Below are positions 1 through 7,289 of a DNA stretch of 8,985 nt, in pieces. The stretch covers positions 983-9,967 of the forward strand of contig DOCI01000227.1 of NCBI GenBank assembly GCA_003503535.1. The letters are read 5' to 3'. The number at the start of each line of letters is the position of its first letter. The stretch's first letter is position 1. Source of the stretch: Planctomycetaceae bacterium (GTDB taxonomy: Bacteria; Planctomycetota; Planctomycetia; Planctomycetales; Planctomycetaceae). Under the pieces are notes generated by a model. That model was not told where the DNA came from. It saw nothing but the letters and a program-made list of their open reading frames with translations, and searched no databases. The position numbers and the translations under genes were made by a program.

Positions 1-794
1 AGTACGAGACCGACGCAGGCGTAGCCGAGATAGTGGGCGAAACCGATCAGGTCGACCAAGTCAGAGAGCGTGCTCGTCTGAAATGCTCCTTTACGACGCG
101 TGGTGGTGGCAACCGGTCCTGCACGGAGTGCTTCGTCAATTGAGGATGCGACTTCATCGGGATCTGCATTCCCGGTGAGATGGACTTCATGCTGGGTCAC
201 CAGTCCGGCCGAATCAAGACCGCGTGTGTACTGCAGAAACTCCAGTCCGGTATAAATCAGATTCTCTTCGGCTGGGACATGTGATGTGAAGATCCCAACC
301 ACCTGGACATCCAGATCGCCAATCGAGAACTGGTCGCCCGTCTTGAGATTTCTACGCATCGCCACGTTCTGTCCTACGATTGCTGCATCGCGGCGACTTT
401 CGAATTCGCTCCAGCTACCTGAGGTCAACTTAAGTTTACGAGCAGTCTGCAACTGCTTTGGAGGAGCCCCGTTGAAGACCACAATATCGAGACTGGCCCG
501 ACAGTTGTTCGTCCATACCTGCACCGGCATCACATCTTTAACGCCGGGGATCTCAGCGATTCGTCGCGCATAATCCTCTGGCAAACGACTGCTCGTTGGA
601 CAGAATCGATTTTCCTGAAAGACAATCAATGTGCGTTGTGCGTCTTCATCAGAAGTAAGCCGCTCCAGTCCCTCTTGAACCGAACCGACAAAGCAGAACA
701 CAAACATCGCTACAGCTGCCCCGCTGACTGTCAGCATCGTGCGCGCTCGATGCCGCCAAATTCCTTTGAGAACGTAGGAAACGAGTCGAAACAT
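1..794 (-). CDS. FtsX/MacB-type ABC transporter permease, 3' part outside window
   Basis: Integral membrane permease that should pair with the ATPase encoded just upstream. About 264 residues are visible, starting [19 protein letters not shown]. One membrane span lies near residues 20-40. A long extracytoplasmic domain of the MacB periplasmic-core kind follows (about 45-245), and a second span begins near 250 as the gene leaves the window. The missing part should hold the remaining spans of the usual four. The start is well supported: a perfect AGGAGGT (800-806) lies 5 nt before the ATG, and the ATG shares one base with the ATPase stop (TAATG), implying translational coupling. It differs in sequence from the other permease (3759-4928), so the locus could make a permease heterodimer. 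The family is clear; the substrate is unknown. Confidence 0.88.
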   Translation of the reverse strand, partial: MFRLVSYVLKGIWRHRARTMLTVSGAAVAMFVFCFVGSVQEGLERLTSDEDAQRTLIVFQENRFCPTSSRLPEDYARRIAEIPGVKDVMPVQVWTNNCRASLDIVVFNGAPPKQLQTARKLKLTSGSWSEFESRRDAAIVGQNVAMRRNLKTGDQFSIGDLDVQVVGIFTSHVPAEENLIYTGLEFLQYTRGLDSAGLVTQHEVHLTGNADPDEVASSIDEALRAGPVATTTRRKGAFQTSTLSDLVDLIGFAHYLGYACVGLV

Positions 795-1531
795 TATTGA
801 CCTCCTGTCAGTTGAACATGTTGACTGGAACTGGTTCCGTTTGAATGACCGGAGTTGCTCTCCAGGATTTTTCCTTCATTGAGCACCATCTGACGGGAAG
901 CAATCTGCGATGCTTCACTGTCGTGCGTTACCATCACGAGAGTGATATCGAGTTCCTGGTTTAGCCGTTGCAGCAGAACCTGAATCTGATCGCTCGTTTT
1001 TGTATCCAGGCTTCCGGTCGGTTCATCGGCGACTACGACCTTAGGATGAGCCACTATGGCACGGGCAATGCCAACCCGCTGTTCCTGTCCCCCGGACATC
1101 TGACGTGGATAATGATCGGCACGATCGCTGAGCCCAACCGCTTCCAGAGCGAGTTCGACCCTTCGCCGTCTTTCTGCAGAAGTCAACGGCAGCAACAGAG
1201 TCGGCAGTTCGACATTTTCGTAAGCTGTCAGGACCGGAATTAAATTGTGCGTCTGAAAGATGTAGCCGAGATTAGCCGCCCGCCAGTCGGCCAGTTTACT
1301 GCGGGAGAGCTTCGTCACCTCCACCCCATCGACAACAATCGTTCCCTGGTCCGGCTTGTCGATGCCGCTGATGAGATTCAGCAGCGTGCTTTTCCCTGTC
1401 CCGCTCGGTCCCATGAGCGAAACAAAATCGCCCTGTTCAATATCTAGATCGACGTCCTTCAACGGAGAGATGACTTCACCTCCTTTGCTAAACGACTTTG
1501 AGAGATTACGAATTTCAACAAGTGCCATCAT
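794..1531 (-). CDS. ABC transporter ATP-binding protein, MacB/LolD type
   Basis: Cytoplasmic ATPase of 245 aa that would power the flanking FtsX-type permeases. All nucleotide-binding motifs are present: Walker [10 protein letters not shown] (41-49), Q-loop Q93 in [10 protein letters not shown], signature MSGGQ (145-149, M in place of the usual L), Walker B VVVADE (165-170), D-loop SLDT, and switch histidine H203 in VTHD. The context after the Q-loop ([15 protein letters not shown]) is typical of the MacB/LolD/FtsE group, which drives mechanical work on periplasmic substrates. Two ATGs stand in tandem. The first is kept because AAAGG lies 7 nt upstream of it. The gene lies 41 bp after the adaptor gene and overlaps the next permease by 1 nt. 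A Ser/Gly/Gln-rich tail of about 25 residues follows the ATPase fold. Confidence 0.93.
   Translation of the reverse strand: MMALVEIRNLSKSFSKGGEVISPLKDVDLDIEQGDFVSLMGPSGTGKSTLLNLISGIDKPDQGTIVVDGVEVTKLSRSKLADWRAANLGYIFQTHNLIPVLTAYENVELPTLLLPLTSAERRRRVELALEAVGLSDRADHYPRQMSGGQEQRVGIARAIVAHPKVVVADEPTGSLDTKTSDQIQVLLQRLNQELDITLVMVTHDSEASQIASRQMVLNEGKILESNSGHSNGTSSSQHVQLTGGQ
800..806 (-). promoter_or_regulatory. Strong Shine-Dalgarno for terminal permease
   Basis: AGGAGGT on the minus strand, 5 nt upstream of the ATG at 794-792. It lies inside the end of the ATPase gene and fixes the start of the second permease. Confidence 0.8.
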
Positions 1532-1551
1532 GGATGTACCTTTATTTCTAT

Positions 1552-1566
1552 GATCGCTCAGCGATC
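1552..1566. repeat. Small perfect hairpin between adaptor and ATPase genes
   Basis: GATCGC and GCGATC arms (6 bp) with a 3-base TCA loop sit in the 41-bp gap between the adaptor stop and the ATPase start. No T-run follows, so it is more likely an mRNA-processing or translation-tuning hairpin than a terminator. It may also be chance. Confidence 0.4.
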
Positions 1567-1572
1567 GGTCTA

Positions 1573-3135
1573 TCAGTTTCCCAGAGAAGCTTCATCGACA
1601 ACATCCACTGCAGCACCAGCCTTGAGACTCTGTTGTCCAGTAGCGATAACTTTAGAAGTTGGATCGAGTCCGCTGGTGACTTCCACAAGTTTTTCCGTAC
1701 CTGCCTTGCCAAGCGTGATTTGTTGCAACTCTGCTGTCCTGTCGGCAGTCACGATCCAAACCGAGGTTCCCCCTTCCGACTTGACGATCAAGTCTCGCGG
1801 AATGAGCAGTCGCTCTGTTTCCTGTTTGTCTGCCTGTAGTGAATCCGGTGTCGCTGGTGCCAGAAAGGTCGCGGTGACGAGCATCTCGGGCCGAATGTTG
1901 GACGGAGGATCCTCGACCGCTACTTTCACCTCCAGTGTGTTTTTCTGAATGTTCGCACTAGAAGTCGGTAACAGAACCCGTCCCTTGATCGGATCTTTTG
2001 ATGAAGCCGTTTGAATTTCGACTGGCTGTCCTGGCAGAACGAGCGGAACATCTTCCAGACGGACATCGGCCCGAACCTGTAATTTTGACGGGTCATACAT
2101 CGTGACGACTGTGCTGGAACTTTGCCCCGACGACGATTCCATTCCCATCACGCGCGAACCGGGACTTGCCACGAGATTCAACACACGTCCCGCGACTGGA
2201 CTGCGAACGGTTGTACGATCCAGATTCAGTTGTTCTTTTTCGACTGCAAGTTCGGCTTCGACCACACGCGTTTCCGCAAACTGCTGCTTGGCGCGGGTAT
2301 CTTTGAGTTGCTGCGATTCTTCAATCAAAAGATCAAGTTGAGAACTCATCGCCGCGACTTTTCTCTCCAGTGAGGCGACTTCCTTTTCGAGATAGGGGCC
2401 CCGTTGTTTGAGTTCTGCCAGTTGTGCCCCGGCATCGGAATATTCTGAAAGCGCCTGCTGGATCAGCCGACCGGCGATTGCTTCCTCAGCCGCGTGCTTT
2501 CCTTCATAATTCTGCCGTGTATAAAGTAAGCGAGCTTCGGCGGATTTGATCAGATGGGGTAATTTCGCCAGATTCGTTTTGGCCTGCGCCAGCGATGATT
2601 CGGCGTCCGCCAGAGTCGCTTCCAAATGAACAGGATATTTCACTCGAAGCTCTGCTGCTTTGAAATCAGCTTCGGCGCTTTCAAGTTCCGCTTTCCTCAA
2701 CTGCAGTGTATTTTGCGCCTGCCGCAGTGCGAGTTGGGCATCAATGTTGATCAATCGAGCAACTGGTTCTCCCTGTTCAACAGACTGCCCTTCCACCACG
2801 AGCAGTTCTTCAAGAACTCCCTCGGCTAGAGCAGCTACATTGATGGCTGTTGGTCGCGGTTCGACCCAGCCTGCGGCCTGAAACAATGGCGTCCCTTGCT
2901 GCTGTATTTCTGCTCGGCGAACCACCACGGGAACGACAGTGACTTTGTGCCTTGGCATCAGTTGCTCACTGACCGCAACGGACAACAAGGCAACAAATCC
3001 CAACAGAATACCGCCGGGAATCAAGTACCTCGTGAGGATTGGCTTGCGACGTACTTTGGGCTCTGCGGTCGATTTTCCAAGTCGATCGAGTGCAAGTTCA
3101 CGCAGGTCGAGTTGAGGTCTTGTTGCTGATGTCAT
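1573..3135 (-). CDS. MacA/HlyD-family membrane-fusion (periplasmic adaptor) protein
   Basis: Adaptor of 520 aa that would link the inner-membrane ABC permease to the periplasm or an outer-membrane partner. After a charged cytoplasmic N-terminus comes one membrane anchor (about 37-57). Next are the first half of a biotinyl-lipoyl-like domain (about 95-130) and a very long Ala/Glu/Gln/Leu-rich alpha-helical coiled-coil hairpin (about 132-305). The second lipoyl half carries the hallmark [15 protein letters not shown] (307-321). A beta-barrel domain (about 350-430) and a membrane-proximal domain ending [14 protein letters not shown] complete it. The hairpin of about 170 residues is long and suggests reach across a wide periplasm. 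The start is the ATG at 3135, with only a weak upstream GGAA. No outer-membrane TolC-like gene is in the window. The family is certain; the substrate is not. Confidence 0.92.
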   Translation of the reverse strand: MTSATRPQLDLRELALDRLGKSTAEPKVRRKPILTRYLIPGGILLGFVALLSVAVSEQLMPRHKVTVVPVVVRRAEIQQQGTPLFQAAGWVEPRPTAINVAALAEGVLEELLVVEGQSVEQGEPVARLINIDAQLALRQAQNTLQLRKAELESAEADFKAAELRVKYPVHLEATLADAESSLAQAKTNLAKLPHLIKSAEARLLYTRQNYEGKHAAEEAIAGRLIQQALSEYSDAGAQLAELKQRGPYLEKEVASLERKVAAMSSQLDLLIEESQQLKDTRAKQQFAETRVVEAELAVEKEQLNLDRTTVRSPVAGRVLNLVASPGSRVMGMESSSGQSSSTVVTMYDPSKLQVRADVRLEDVPLVLPGQPVEIQTASSKDPIKGRVLLPTSSANIQKNTLEVKVAVEDPPSNIRPEMLVTATFLAPATPDSLQADKQETERLLIPRDLIVKSEGGTSVWIVTADRTAELQQITLGKAGTEKLVEVTSGLDPTSKVIATGQQSLKAGAAVDVVDEASLGN

Positions 3136-3180
3136 TTTCTGATTCCAATAAAATGGGCGGTTCCAAACCTTCTCGTTCAG

Positions 3181-3699
3181 TTACTCTTTCACATAAATCT
3201 TGTCCGCGAGTACGGATAAATTGCCGTCGTCATCACGCTGAGCTGTGCCATGAACTACCACCATGCTCAGTTCTTTCACCCCCAGCAGCTCTCGGGCATC
3301 CTGAGAGACCGGTTGGCCCTTCGTATTTACGACCTTCACCGTGGCGATGTTTTCCTTCACCTGATTCTGTTCGCAACAGTAATCCCAGGGAGTGGGGCAG
3401 CCTTCATCTTCCGAGCAGTAAGGCACTTTGGGATCGACGATTGTGAATGCCGCCAGTCCATCAATGAATGGTTTCGATGAACCGCCGATTCGTCCCACAA
3501 GGACAATATCTTGCTTGTCCTGGCTTGATTCCCGTGCCTCACCCACAGGCAGTGCCCCCTGCGGCTCTGTGTTGGCAAGATAAGTGCTGTCTGGTTTTCC
3601 AGACGATGCTGTTGAATTACCCGATTGCTCCGCACATCCGATGAGCAGTGTTGCCGAAAGTGTGGCGAAGCCGAACAGGCTGAAAAATTCCTTTTTCAT
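3181..3699 (-). CDS. Cys-rich lipoprotein of unknown function
   Basis: Predicted lipoprotein of 172 aa. Its signal peptide [19 protein letters not shown] leads into lipobox LIGC, with the lipidated cysteine at residue 22. A low-complexity Ser/Gly-rich linker (23-60) is followed by a compact domain from about 66. That domain opens IVLVGRIGG and contains C95-x5-C101-x6-C108-C109 ([18 protein letters not shown]). It ends in beta-rich segments ([27 protein letters not shown]) that could form a small barrel. Four clustered cysteines in an envelope protein suggest metal binding or disulfides, but no function is established. GGAAG lies 4 nt before the ATG. The gene sits between the first permease (59 bp) and the adaptor (45 bp), so it is probably a dedicated accessory of the exporter. 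I recall similar proteins in planctomycetes but cannot name a family. Confidence 0.82.
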   Translation of the reverse strand: MKKEFFSLFGFATLSATLLIGCAEQSGNSTASSGKPDSTYLANTEPQGALPVGEARESSQDKQDIVLVGRIGGSSKPFIDGLAAFTIVDPKVPYCSEDEGCPTPWDYCCEQNQVKENIATVKVVNTKGQPVSQDARELLGVKELSMVVVHGTAQRDDDGNLSVLADKIYVKE

Positions 3700-3758
3700 G
3701 ATCTTCCTTTCAATTCGTTGAAAATTATCCCCCTGCGGAGATTGTTAAAGACAGTGAT

Positions 3759-4928
3759 TCAAATTGCTTTCAAACTTTCTGCAACCGGTAGTCGCAGAGC
3801 TTTGATGGCTGGAGGCAACGCCCCCAGAATTCCCAGCAGCAGTCCCACGCCGCAACCGACGAGCAGGCAAACGCCATCGACTCGTAGTGCAAATGCCCCC
3901 ATCGTGAAGCGGACTGCGACTCCATTTATAAACAGGAGAGCTATTGTGGCAGCCAGAAGCGATCCCGCAGCTGCGAGTAACGCTCCTTCCTGCAGGATGC
4001 TCATCAGAATTGCTCGCCGACGATAACCGACGGCCTGTAACGTGGCGATCTCTCGAATCCGTCCGGCGATTGCACCATACATCATGTTCAAGCCGGCAAA
4101 GACCCCTGCTCCGGATACGAGTAGTACTACCAGCCAGGCGAGAATTCGCATCGGTTTGTAGTGCTGCTGCAATGAAGCGTAGTACTCGACTTCGCCGACC
4201 GCCTGCAATTCCAGATCAGTTCGTTCTTTGCAAAACAGAGTCACAGTTGCAGCAGAGGACTCTGGTGTCAGAGCCATCGCTACAACACTAATGTCCTGTC
4301 GTTTCAATGCTTGTTGAAAGTCGGGCAGTCGACACCAGATTTCAGACTCGTAAGCTGCCCCCCCCGCCGAGAAACGGCCACTGATCGTCCACGATTTCTT
4401 CTCAATCGTGATCTGCTGTCCGACTGCCAGATGCTCTGGTGGACAACCGAGCTTGGCGGCTACCAGTTTGCCAGCGATCACTTCGCCTGGACCAGGCCAG
4501 TTTCCCTCTGTAAGTCGAACGTTCCGCCGGACAAGTGGTGCCGTCTGGGTGACGCCCCGGATCAATCCAAGTCCCCCCTTCTGGTCATCGCCTGTCTGCA
4601 CTCTTGTGCCGAGATAAAGTTCGGGCGAAATGTAATCGACGCCGAACCGTTGCTGAACGCCATCCAAACTGGCTTTAAGTAACGATGGGGTGCGTGCGGG
4701 GACTGCGGAGTTTTCGATATTTTCTTCTGCTCCCAGTGAATACACGAGAACGACTGAGGGATCTCCACTGACAGCCAGTGAGCGTTCCAGTCCACGAATG
4801 AAACCGACGACCACGAAGATCAGCAGAATCACAGTCGAGAGCGCCCCCAGCGTCAACAACGTCCTTGTAGGACGACGCATCAAATTACGAACGCCATATT
4901 CCCAAGGGAGTGATCGTTTACGAGACAT
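3759..4928 (-). CDS. FtsX/MacB-type ABC transporter permease
   Basis: Complete permease of 389 aa with four predicted membrane spans: about 24-45, 261-285, 312-336 and 351-373. A large extracytoplasmic domain lies between the first two (about 46-258), which is the standard MacB/LolC/FtsX layout. The cytoplasmic loop [18 protein letters not shown] (290-307) is the conserved segment that contacts the ATPase. The C-terminal [13 protein letters not shown] matches the family's ending. The ATG follows an AGGAAAG that overlaps the stop of the metal-binding gene, and the two genes are 12 bp apart. It shares the fold but not obvious sequence with the second permease at the left edge, and only one ATPase serves both. 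Confidence 0.92.
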   Translation of the reverse strand: MSRKRSLPWEYGVRNLMRRPTRTLLTLGALSTVILLIFVVVGFIRGLERSLAVSGDPSVVLVYSLGAEENIENSAVPARTPSLLKASLDGVQQRFGVDYISPELYLGTRVQTGDDQKGGLGLIRGVTQTAPLVRRNVRLTEGNWPGPGEVIAGKLVAAKLGCPPEHLAVGQQITIEKKSWTISGRFSAGGAAYESEIWCRLPDFQQALKRQDISVVAMALTPESSAATVTLFCKERTDLELQAVGEVEYYASLQQHYKPMRILAWLVVLLVSGAGVFAGLNMMYGAIAGRIREIATLQAVGYRRRAILMSILQEGALLAAAGSLLAATIALLFINGVAVRFTMGAFALRVDGVCLLVGCGVGLLLGILGALPPAIKALRLPVAESLKAI

Positions 4929-4940
4929 TCAGGTACTTTC

Positions 4941-5282
4941 CTATTTCCCAGGTTTTGAGCTGAAAGTGCCTTCAGGACCGACCAGCTTAATTGGCGTCTT
5001 ACCGATCTCATCCATTTCCACCCACAAATAACGAGCAGTGAAGGATTTTTCTTTAACCGGATAAAACGTGACGGTTTTCTCATCGACATTACAGTTAACG
5101 CGGCCAATCTTTTCATCGTCGTCAAAACGACGATGAACCTTCTTCACGCAGCCGCCGCACATCTCGTCGACATGCACAACTGTGGGACGTACAGGCTCAC
5201 CAGCCAATACTAAATCAGGAGTAGTTAATATGAGTAGACCAGCAAACAAAGCAAGAAACGTGCAACTAAACGAGCGTATCAT
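4941..5282 (-). CDS. Secreted heavy-metal-associated-like protein
   Basis: Small exported protein of 113 aa. The signal peptide (about 1-27) has hydrophobic core FLALFAGLLILTT and ends near VLAGE. The mature part begins with a beta strand (PTVVHVDEM), then MCGGC (41-45) and VKKVHRRF. This order matches the strand, CxxC loop and helix of heavy-metal-associated (HMA, CopZ/MerP-like) domains. It continues with VNCNVDEKTVTFYP, the expected second and third strands, and a second cysteine site (C64). The likely role is periplasmic capture or delivery of a soft metal such as copper, or thiol exchange; the metal is not determined. AGGAA lies 8 nt before the ATG. The gene leads the tightly packed exporter gene set. 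Confidence 0.82.
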   Translation of the reverse strand: MIRSFSCTFLALFAGLLILTTPDLVLAGEPVRPTVVHVDEMCGGCVKKVHRRFDDDEKIGRVNCNVDEKTVTFYPVKEKSFTARYLWVEMDEIGKTPIKLVGPEGTFSSKPGK

Positions 5283-5324
5283 AAAACATTTCCTATCATG
5301 AGAGTCTAGGATCTACCAACGCGA

Positions 5325-5355
5325 ATCATACTTGGACCATTGGATTGACATTCAA
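5325..5355 (-). promoter_or_regulatory. Possible promoter of the metal-binding/exporter genes, 19-bp spacer
   Basis: TTGAAT (5350-5355) and TATGAT (5325-5330) on the minus strand are 19 bp apart, about 43 bp before the ATG of the metal-binding protein. A 19-bp spacer is poor for sigma70 alone but typical of promoters remodelled by MerR-family metal sensors. I see no clear dyad in the spacer and no regulator gene here, so this is a weak call. Confidence 0.3.
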
Positions 5356-5438
5356 AACACACTGTTCTGATAGCGCGTGCATGAAGAGAGATCGACCACG
5401 AGATTTTCTTCAAATGGCCGCTATATAGGCTGTGTGAT

Positions 5439-5453
5439 TGTCGATATACGACA
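5439..5453. promoter_or_regulatory. Perfect 15-bp dyad, candidate operator
   Basis: TGTCG and CGACA arms are separated by ATATA in the gap between the Cys-rich gene and the metal-binding gene. A short GC-closed dyad with an AT-rich centre is the usual shape of a dimeric repressor site, such as those of BlaI/MecI/CopY-type regulators. No matching regulator is in the window, so the assignment is speculative. Confidence 0.35.
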
Positions 5454-5454
5454 G

Positions 5455-5473
5455 TGGGCGTAAGCGATGCCCA
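5455..5473 (-). repeat. Hairpin just after the Cys-rich gene
   Basis: TGGGC and GCCCA arms with a 9-base loop begin about 10 bp past the stop of the Cys-rich gene. No T-tract follows, so this is at best an attenuating or 3'-end-stabilising structure rather than a clear intrinsic terminator. Confidence 0.3.
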
Positions 5474-5483
5474 GAAAGCAAGA

Positions 5484-5888
5484 TTAGATCAGCAGCGACT
5501 GGTGCTGAATACAGAGAGTCAATCCGCTCAAAGGAGAGCCGGGCGGAGACTCGTTCCAGTGTCCACGACAATCCTCCACTGCAGAGAGTTGTAGACTCAG
5601 AATGAGTTGCAGCGACGCGATAACGTCAATCATGCCTGCAACATCGAGATCGAAATTGTCAGCAGTAACGACCGCTCCATGACAGAGACAATTTGAGCAT
5701 GAGTCATTATTTTCGGGTGATGAGGGGCTCTTATCAGAGCTTTCCGAAGTGCTTTTCTGAGAGCAGCAACAGCAGGTTTTCTGAATGTTCACTCCCTCAT
5801 CATAACTGTGACTAGCGATCACAGACATGCAGCGATACGGGCAAACCAGAATCGCAAAAATCAGAAGTGGGAGCAAACAGACTTTCAT
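5484..5888 (-). CDS. Small Cys-rich secreted or membrane-anchored protein
   Basis: Protein of 134 aa with no function I can name. It opens with a hydrophobic signal or anchor (VCLLPLLIFAILVC). It has 12 cysteines, including a CCCC run (39-42) and SCSNCLCHG (63-71) separated by a Ser/Asp/Pro-rich linker. The C-terminal half has an amphipathic helix-like stretch (VIASLQLILSLQLSA) and ends in LLI. Dense cysteines plus a histidine in an exported protein suggest copper or other soft-metal binding, which would fit the HMA-like protein encoded next. I start at the ATG at 5888 and not at the in-frame TTG at 5918, because the longer reading would begin inside the promoter. The ribosome site is weak (GAG only), consistent with a leaderless or near-leaderless transcript. 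The gap to the next gene is 201 bp. Confidence 0.65.
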   Translation of the reverse strand: MKVCLLPLLIFAILVCPYRCMSVIASHSYDEGVNIQKTCCCCSQKSTSESSDKSPSSPENNDSCSNCLCHGAVVTADNFDLDVAGMIDVIASLQLILSLQLSAVEDCRGHWNESPPGSPLSGLTLCIQHQSLLI

Positions 5889-5895
5889 ATGCTCT

Positions 5896-5925
5896 ATAAT
5901 ATATATACTCTGCTTCAATTGTCAA
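5896..5925 (-). promoter_or_regulatory. Strong sigma70-like promoter
   Basis: A perfect TTGACA (5920-5925) is followed on the minus strand by TATTAT (5896-5901, 18-bp spacer). An overlapping TATATT (5898-5903) has a 16-bp spacer. Transcription would begin about 5889-5890, practically at the ATG of the Cys-rich gene (5888). It may drive the whole minus-strand locus. Confidence 0.6.
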
Positions 5926-5988
5926 TCGCAGTTCATCCAGTGCAGAGTCGAGAGGTGGCGCGGCGGGTTAGGTTGGGTCTATCTGTTG

Positions 5989-6008
5989 CCGACCCTTTCG
6001 GTTGTCGG
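5989..6008 (-). repeat. GAAA-capped hairpin downstream of domain V
   Basis: On the minus strand, CCGAC and GTCGG arms enclose a CC/GG step capped by GAAA, with an AA bulge on the 5' side. It lies about 45 nt after domain V, near the presumed intron 3' end, and may be part of a domain VI-like structure. The bulge is on the unusual strand for a branch-point adenosine, so I do not call it domain VI. Confidence 0.4.
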
Positions 6009-6047
6009 TGCATCAGTATCCCAACCATACTCCGTTTCCATCTCCCG

Positions 6048-6088
<41 letters not shown>

Positions 6089-6160
6089 GCAGGAAACATT
6101 CACGAATCGTCAGCCCACGGGATTTGGGGAGAGCGAGCCCGGAGACGAACCAGGCCCAAC

Positions 6161-6301
6161 TCACCATGTAAGCGCGTGTGGACGACAAGGTCGCCCGGAC
6201 GCCGCTACAAGTCTGATGCTTCTGCCCATACCTGATCCCTTCGCTTTGAAGTGGAGCACTCGCTGCAGTTTCTGAATCTCAATGGGAGTTACTAGGCTCA
6301 C
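6161..6301 (-). pseudogene. Group II intron reverse transcriptase remnant (N-terminus only)
   Basis: A GTG start at 6301, 5 nt after AGGAGA (6307-6312), opens VSLVTPIEIQKLQRVLHF and then KAKGSG. This corresponds to the conserved N-terminus of group II intron maturases, which continue with a FRFY..LYDK segment. Here similarity stops near 6233 and the frame runs into unrelated residues (MGRSIRLVAASGRP) to a stop at 6161. None of the reverse transcriptase, X or DNA-binding domains remain. The intact ribosome site and start suggest one clean internal deletion and not gradual decay. Confidence 0.7.
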
Positions 6302-6445
6302 GCCAATCTCCTGATCCCGCACCACATGTCCTGCTCCGTTTCCTGCCAAAGCCCCTTTCCTCGGCTGGCATTACCCAGCGTCCTCAGTACTACGGGCCTC
6401 TCCGCCACCCTCTCTGACCGAACCTGTCCCTCGTGGGATGTCCGT

Positions 6446-6457
6446 TGACGGCCGTCA
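6446..6457. repeat. 12-bp perfect palindrome in intron 5' region
   Basis: TGACGGCCGTCA is perfectly self-complementary. It lies in the 5' structured part of the intron remnant, so it is probably RNA-structural or chance and not a protein site. Confidence 0.35.
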
Positions 6458-6606
6458 CCCATCATCAAAGAGGGCTTCCCGTGTTGCTCCTGAAATCTTT
6501 GTCAACATGCCGTCGTTAATACACCTGCAAGAGCTCAGTGCCTTTCCATGGTGCACTCAATGAATGTGCTCTACACTGCAGAATACGATCTAAGGACAAT
6601 ACCGAA

Positions 6607-7066
6607 ATGGCAAAGTTTTTCCACCCGCTTTTCGTAATGATCGCATCTGCAACCGATCGAGAGTTAGTCAAATATGTGGAATATCTGAAAGCCGAGAACC
6701 AAATTCTGCGGGCTCGCATCCCAGGGCAGATTCACACGACAGCAAACGAACGCCAGAAACTGATCAAACTGTGCAAGGGAATCGGGAGAGCGATCGAGGA
6801 ATTGATCACGATTGTCACCCCGACAACTTTCTTTCGGTGGCTGCGGGACGAGAAGTGGAGTAAGTCAAAGATTAAGAATCCCAAAGGTGGTCAGCGGAAG
6901 CCATATTTGCTGAAGGATTTTGTGATCGAGAGCGCAAAAACAATTGGTTTCGACAGTGCTGAATATTCTTGAATACTGCATGTGTGTATATATCTAATGC
7001 ACTCGGACCCCACACATTGCGGTGAAATCTCATTCGGTCAGCAATTTAAAATGATTCCATGAAAAT
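6607..7066 (+). pseudogene. Decayed DDE integrase/transposase, N-terminal fragment
   Basis: The ATG at 6607 follows AAGGAC and opens MAKFFHPLFVMIASATDREL, then VKYVEYLKAENQILRARI. This is the N-terminus of a planctomycete-type integrase-core (rve) protein of roughly 350 aa as I know the family. A helix-turn-helix-like part (ERQKLIKLCKGIGRAIEELI, TFFRWLRDEKW) follows. The frame breaks after KTIGF and ends at 6972. Shifting one base gives TVLNILEYC, like the family's STVxNIL helix, which normally comes about 20 residues later. A further shift gives DPTHCGEISFGQQF near 7003-7050. Thus a small deletion plus frameshifts, with the whole catalytic DDE domain absent. The right limit is approximate. 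Confidence 0.6.
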
Positions 7067-7289
7067 CATACACGAAAAAACCTCTTAACATTGTAAATCT
7101 CAGTGTGCCGACCAAAAACAAACTTGTAAAACAATCGCATTTCGATTTTAAGCAACGTGAAAGTTCGCAGGCCTTTGTCTTCCCAGAAACAACTAGAAAA
7201 TTCTCAATCGATAATCCCATAATCGAAATGTAAATGAAAACATATTATATCAATTTCACCCTGCTGATTAGCAGCCCATTGAATTTGTC
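7067..7289. other. Non-coding AT-rich gap between element remnants
   Basis: No convincing gene, RNA or terminal repeat was found. It should contain the downstream end of the IS1182-type element. A small CTGCT-GATT-AGCAG hairpin (7263-7276) lies just past the transposase stop without a T-run. Confidence 0.4.

Noticed and set aside
286..573. Plus-strand open frame opposite the terminal permease
   Set aside because: It is antisense to a clear FtsX-type permease, has no recognisable domain or ribosome site, and reflects codon bias of the true gene.
5889..5918. Longer form of the Cys-rich protein from the TTG at 5918
   Set aside because: These ten codons coincide with the spacer and -10 box of a strong promoter; the ATG at 5888 is preferred.
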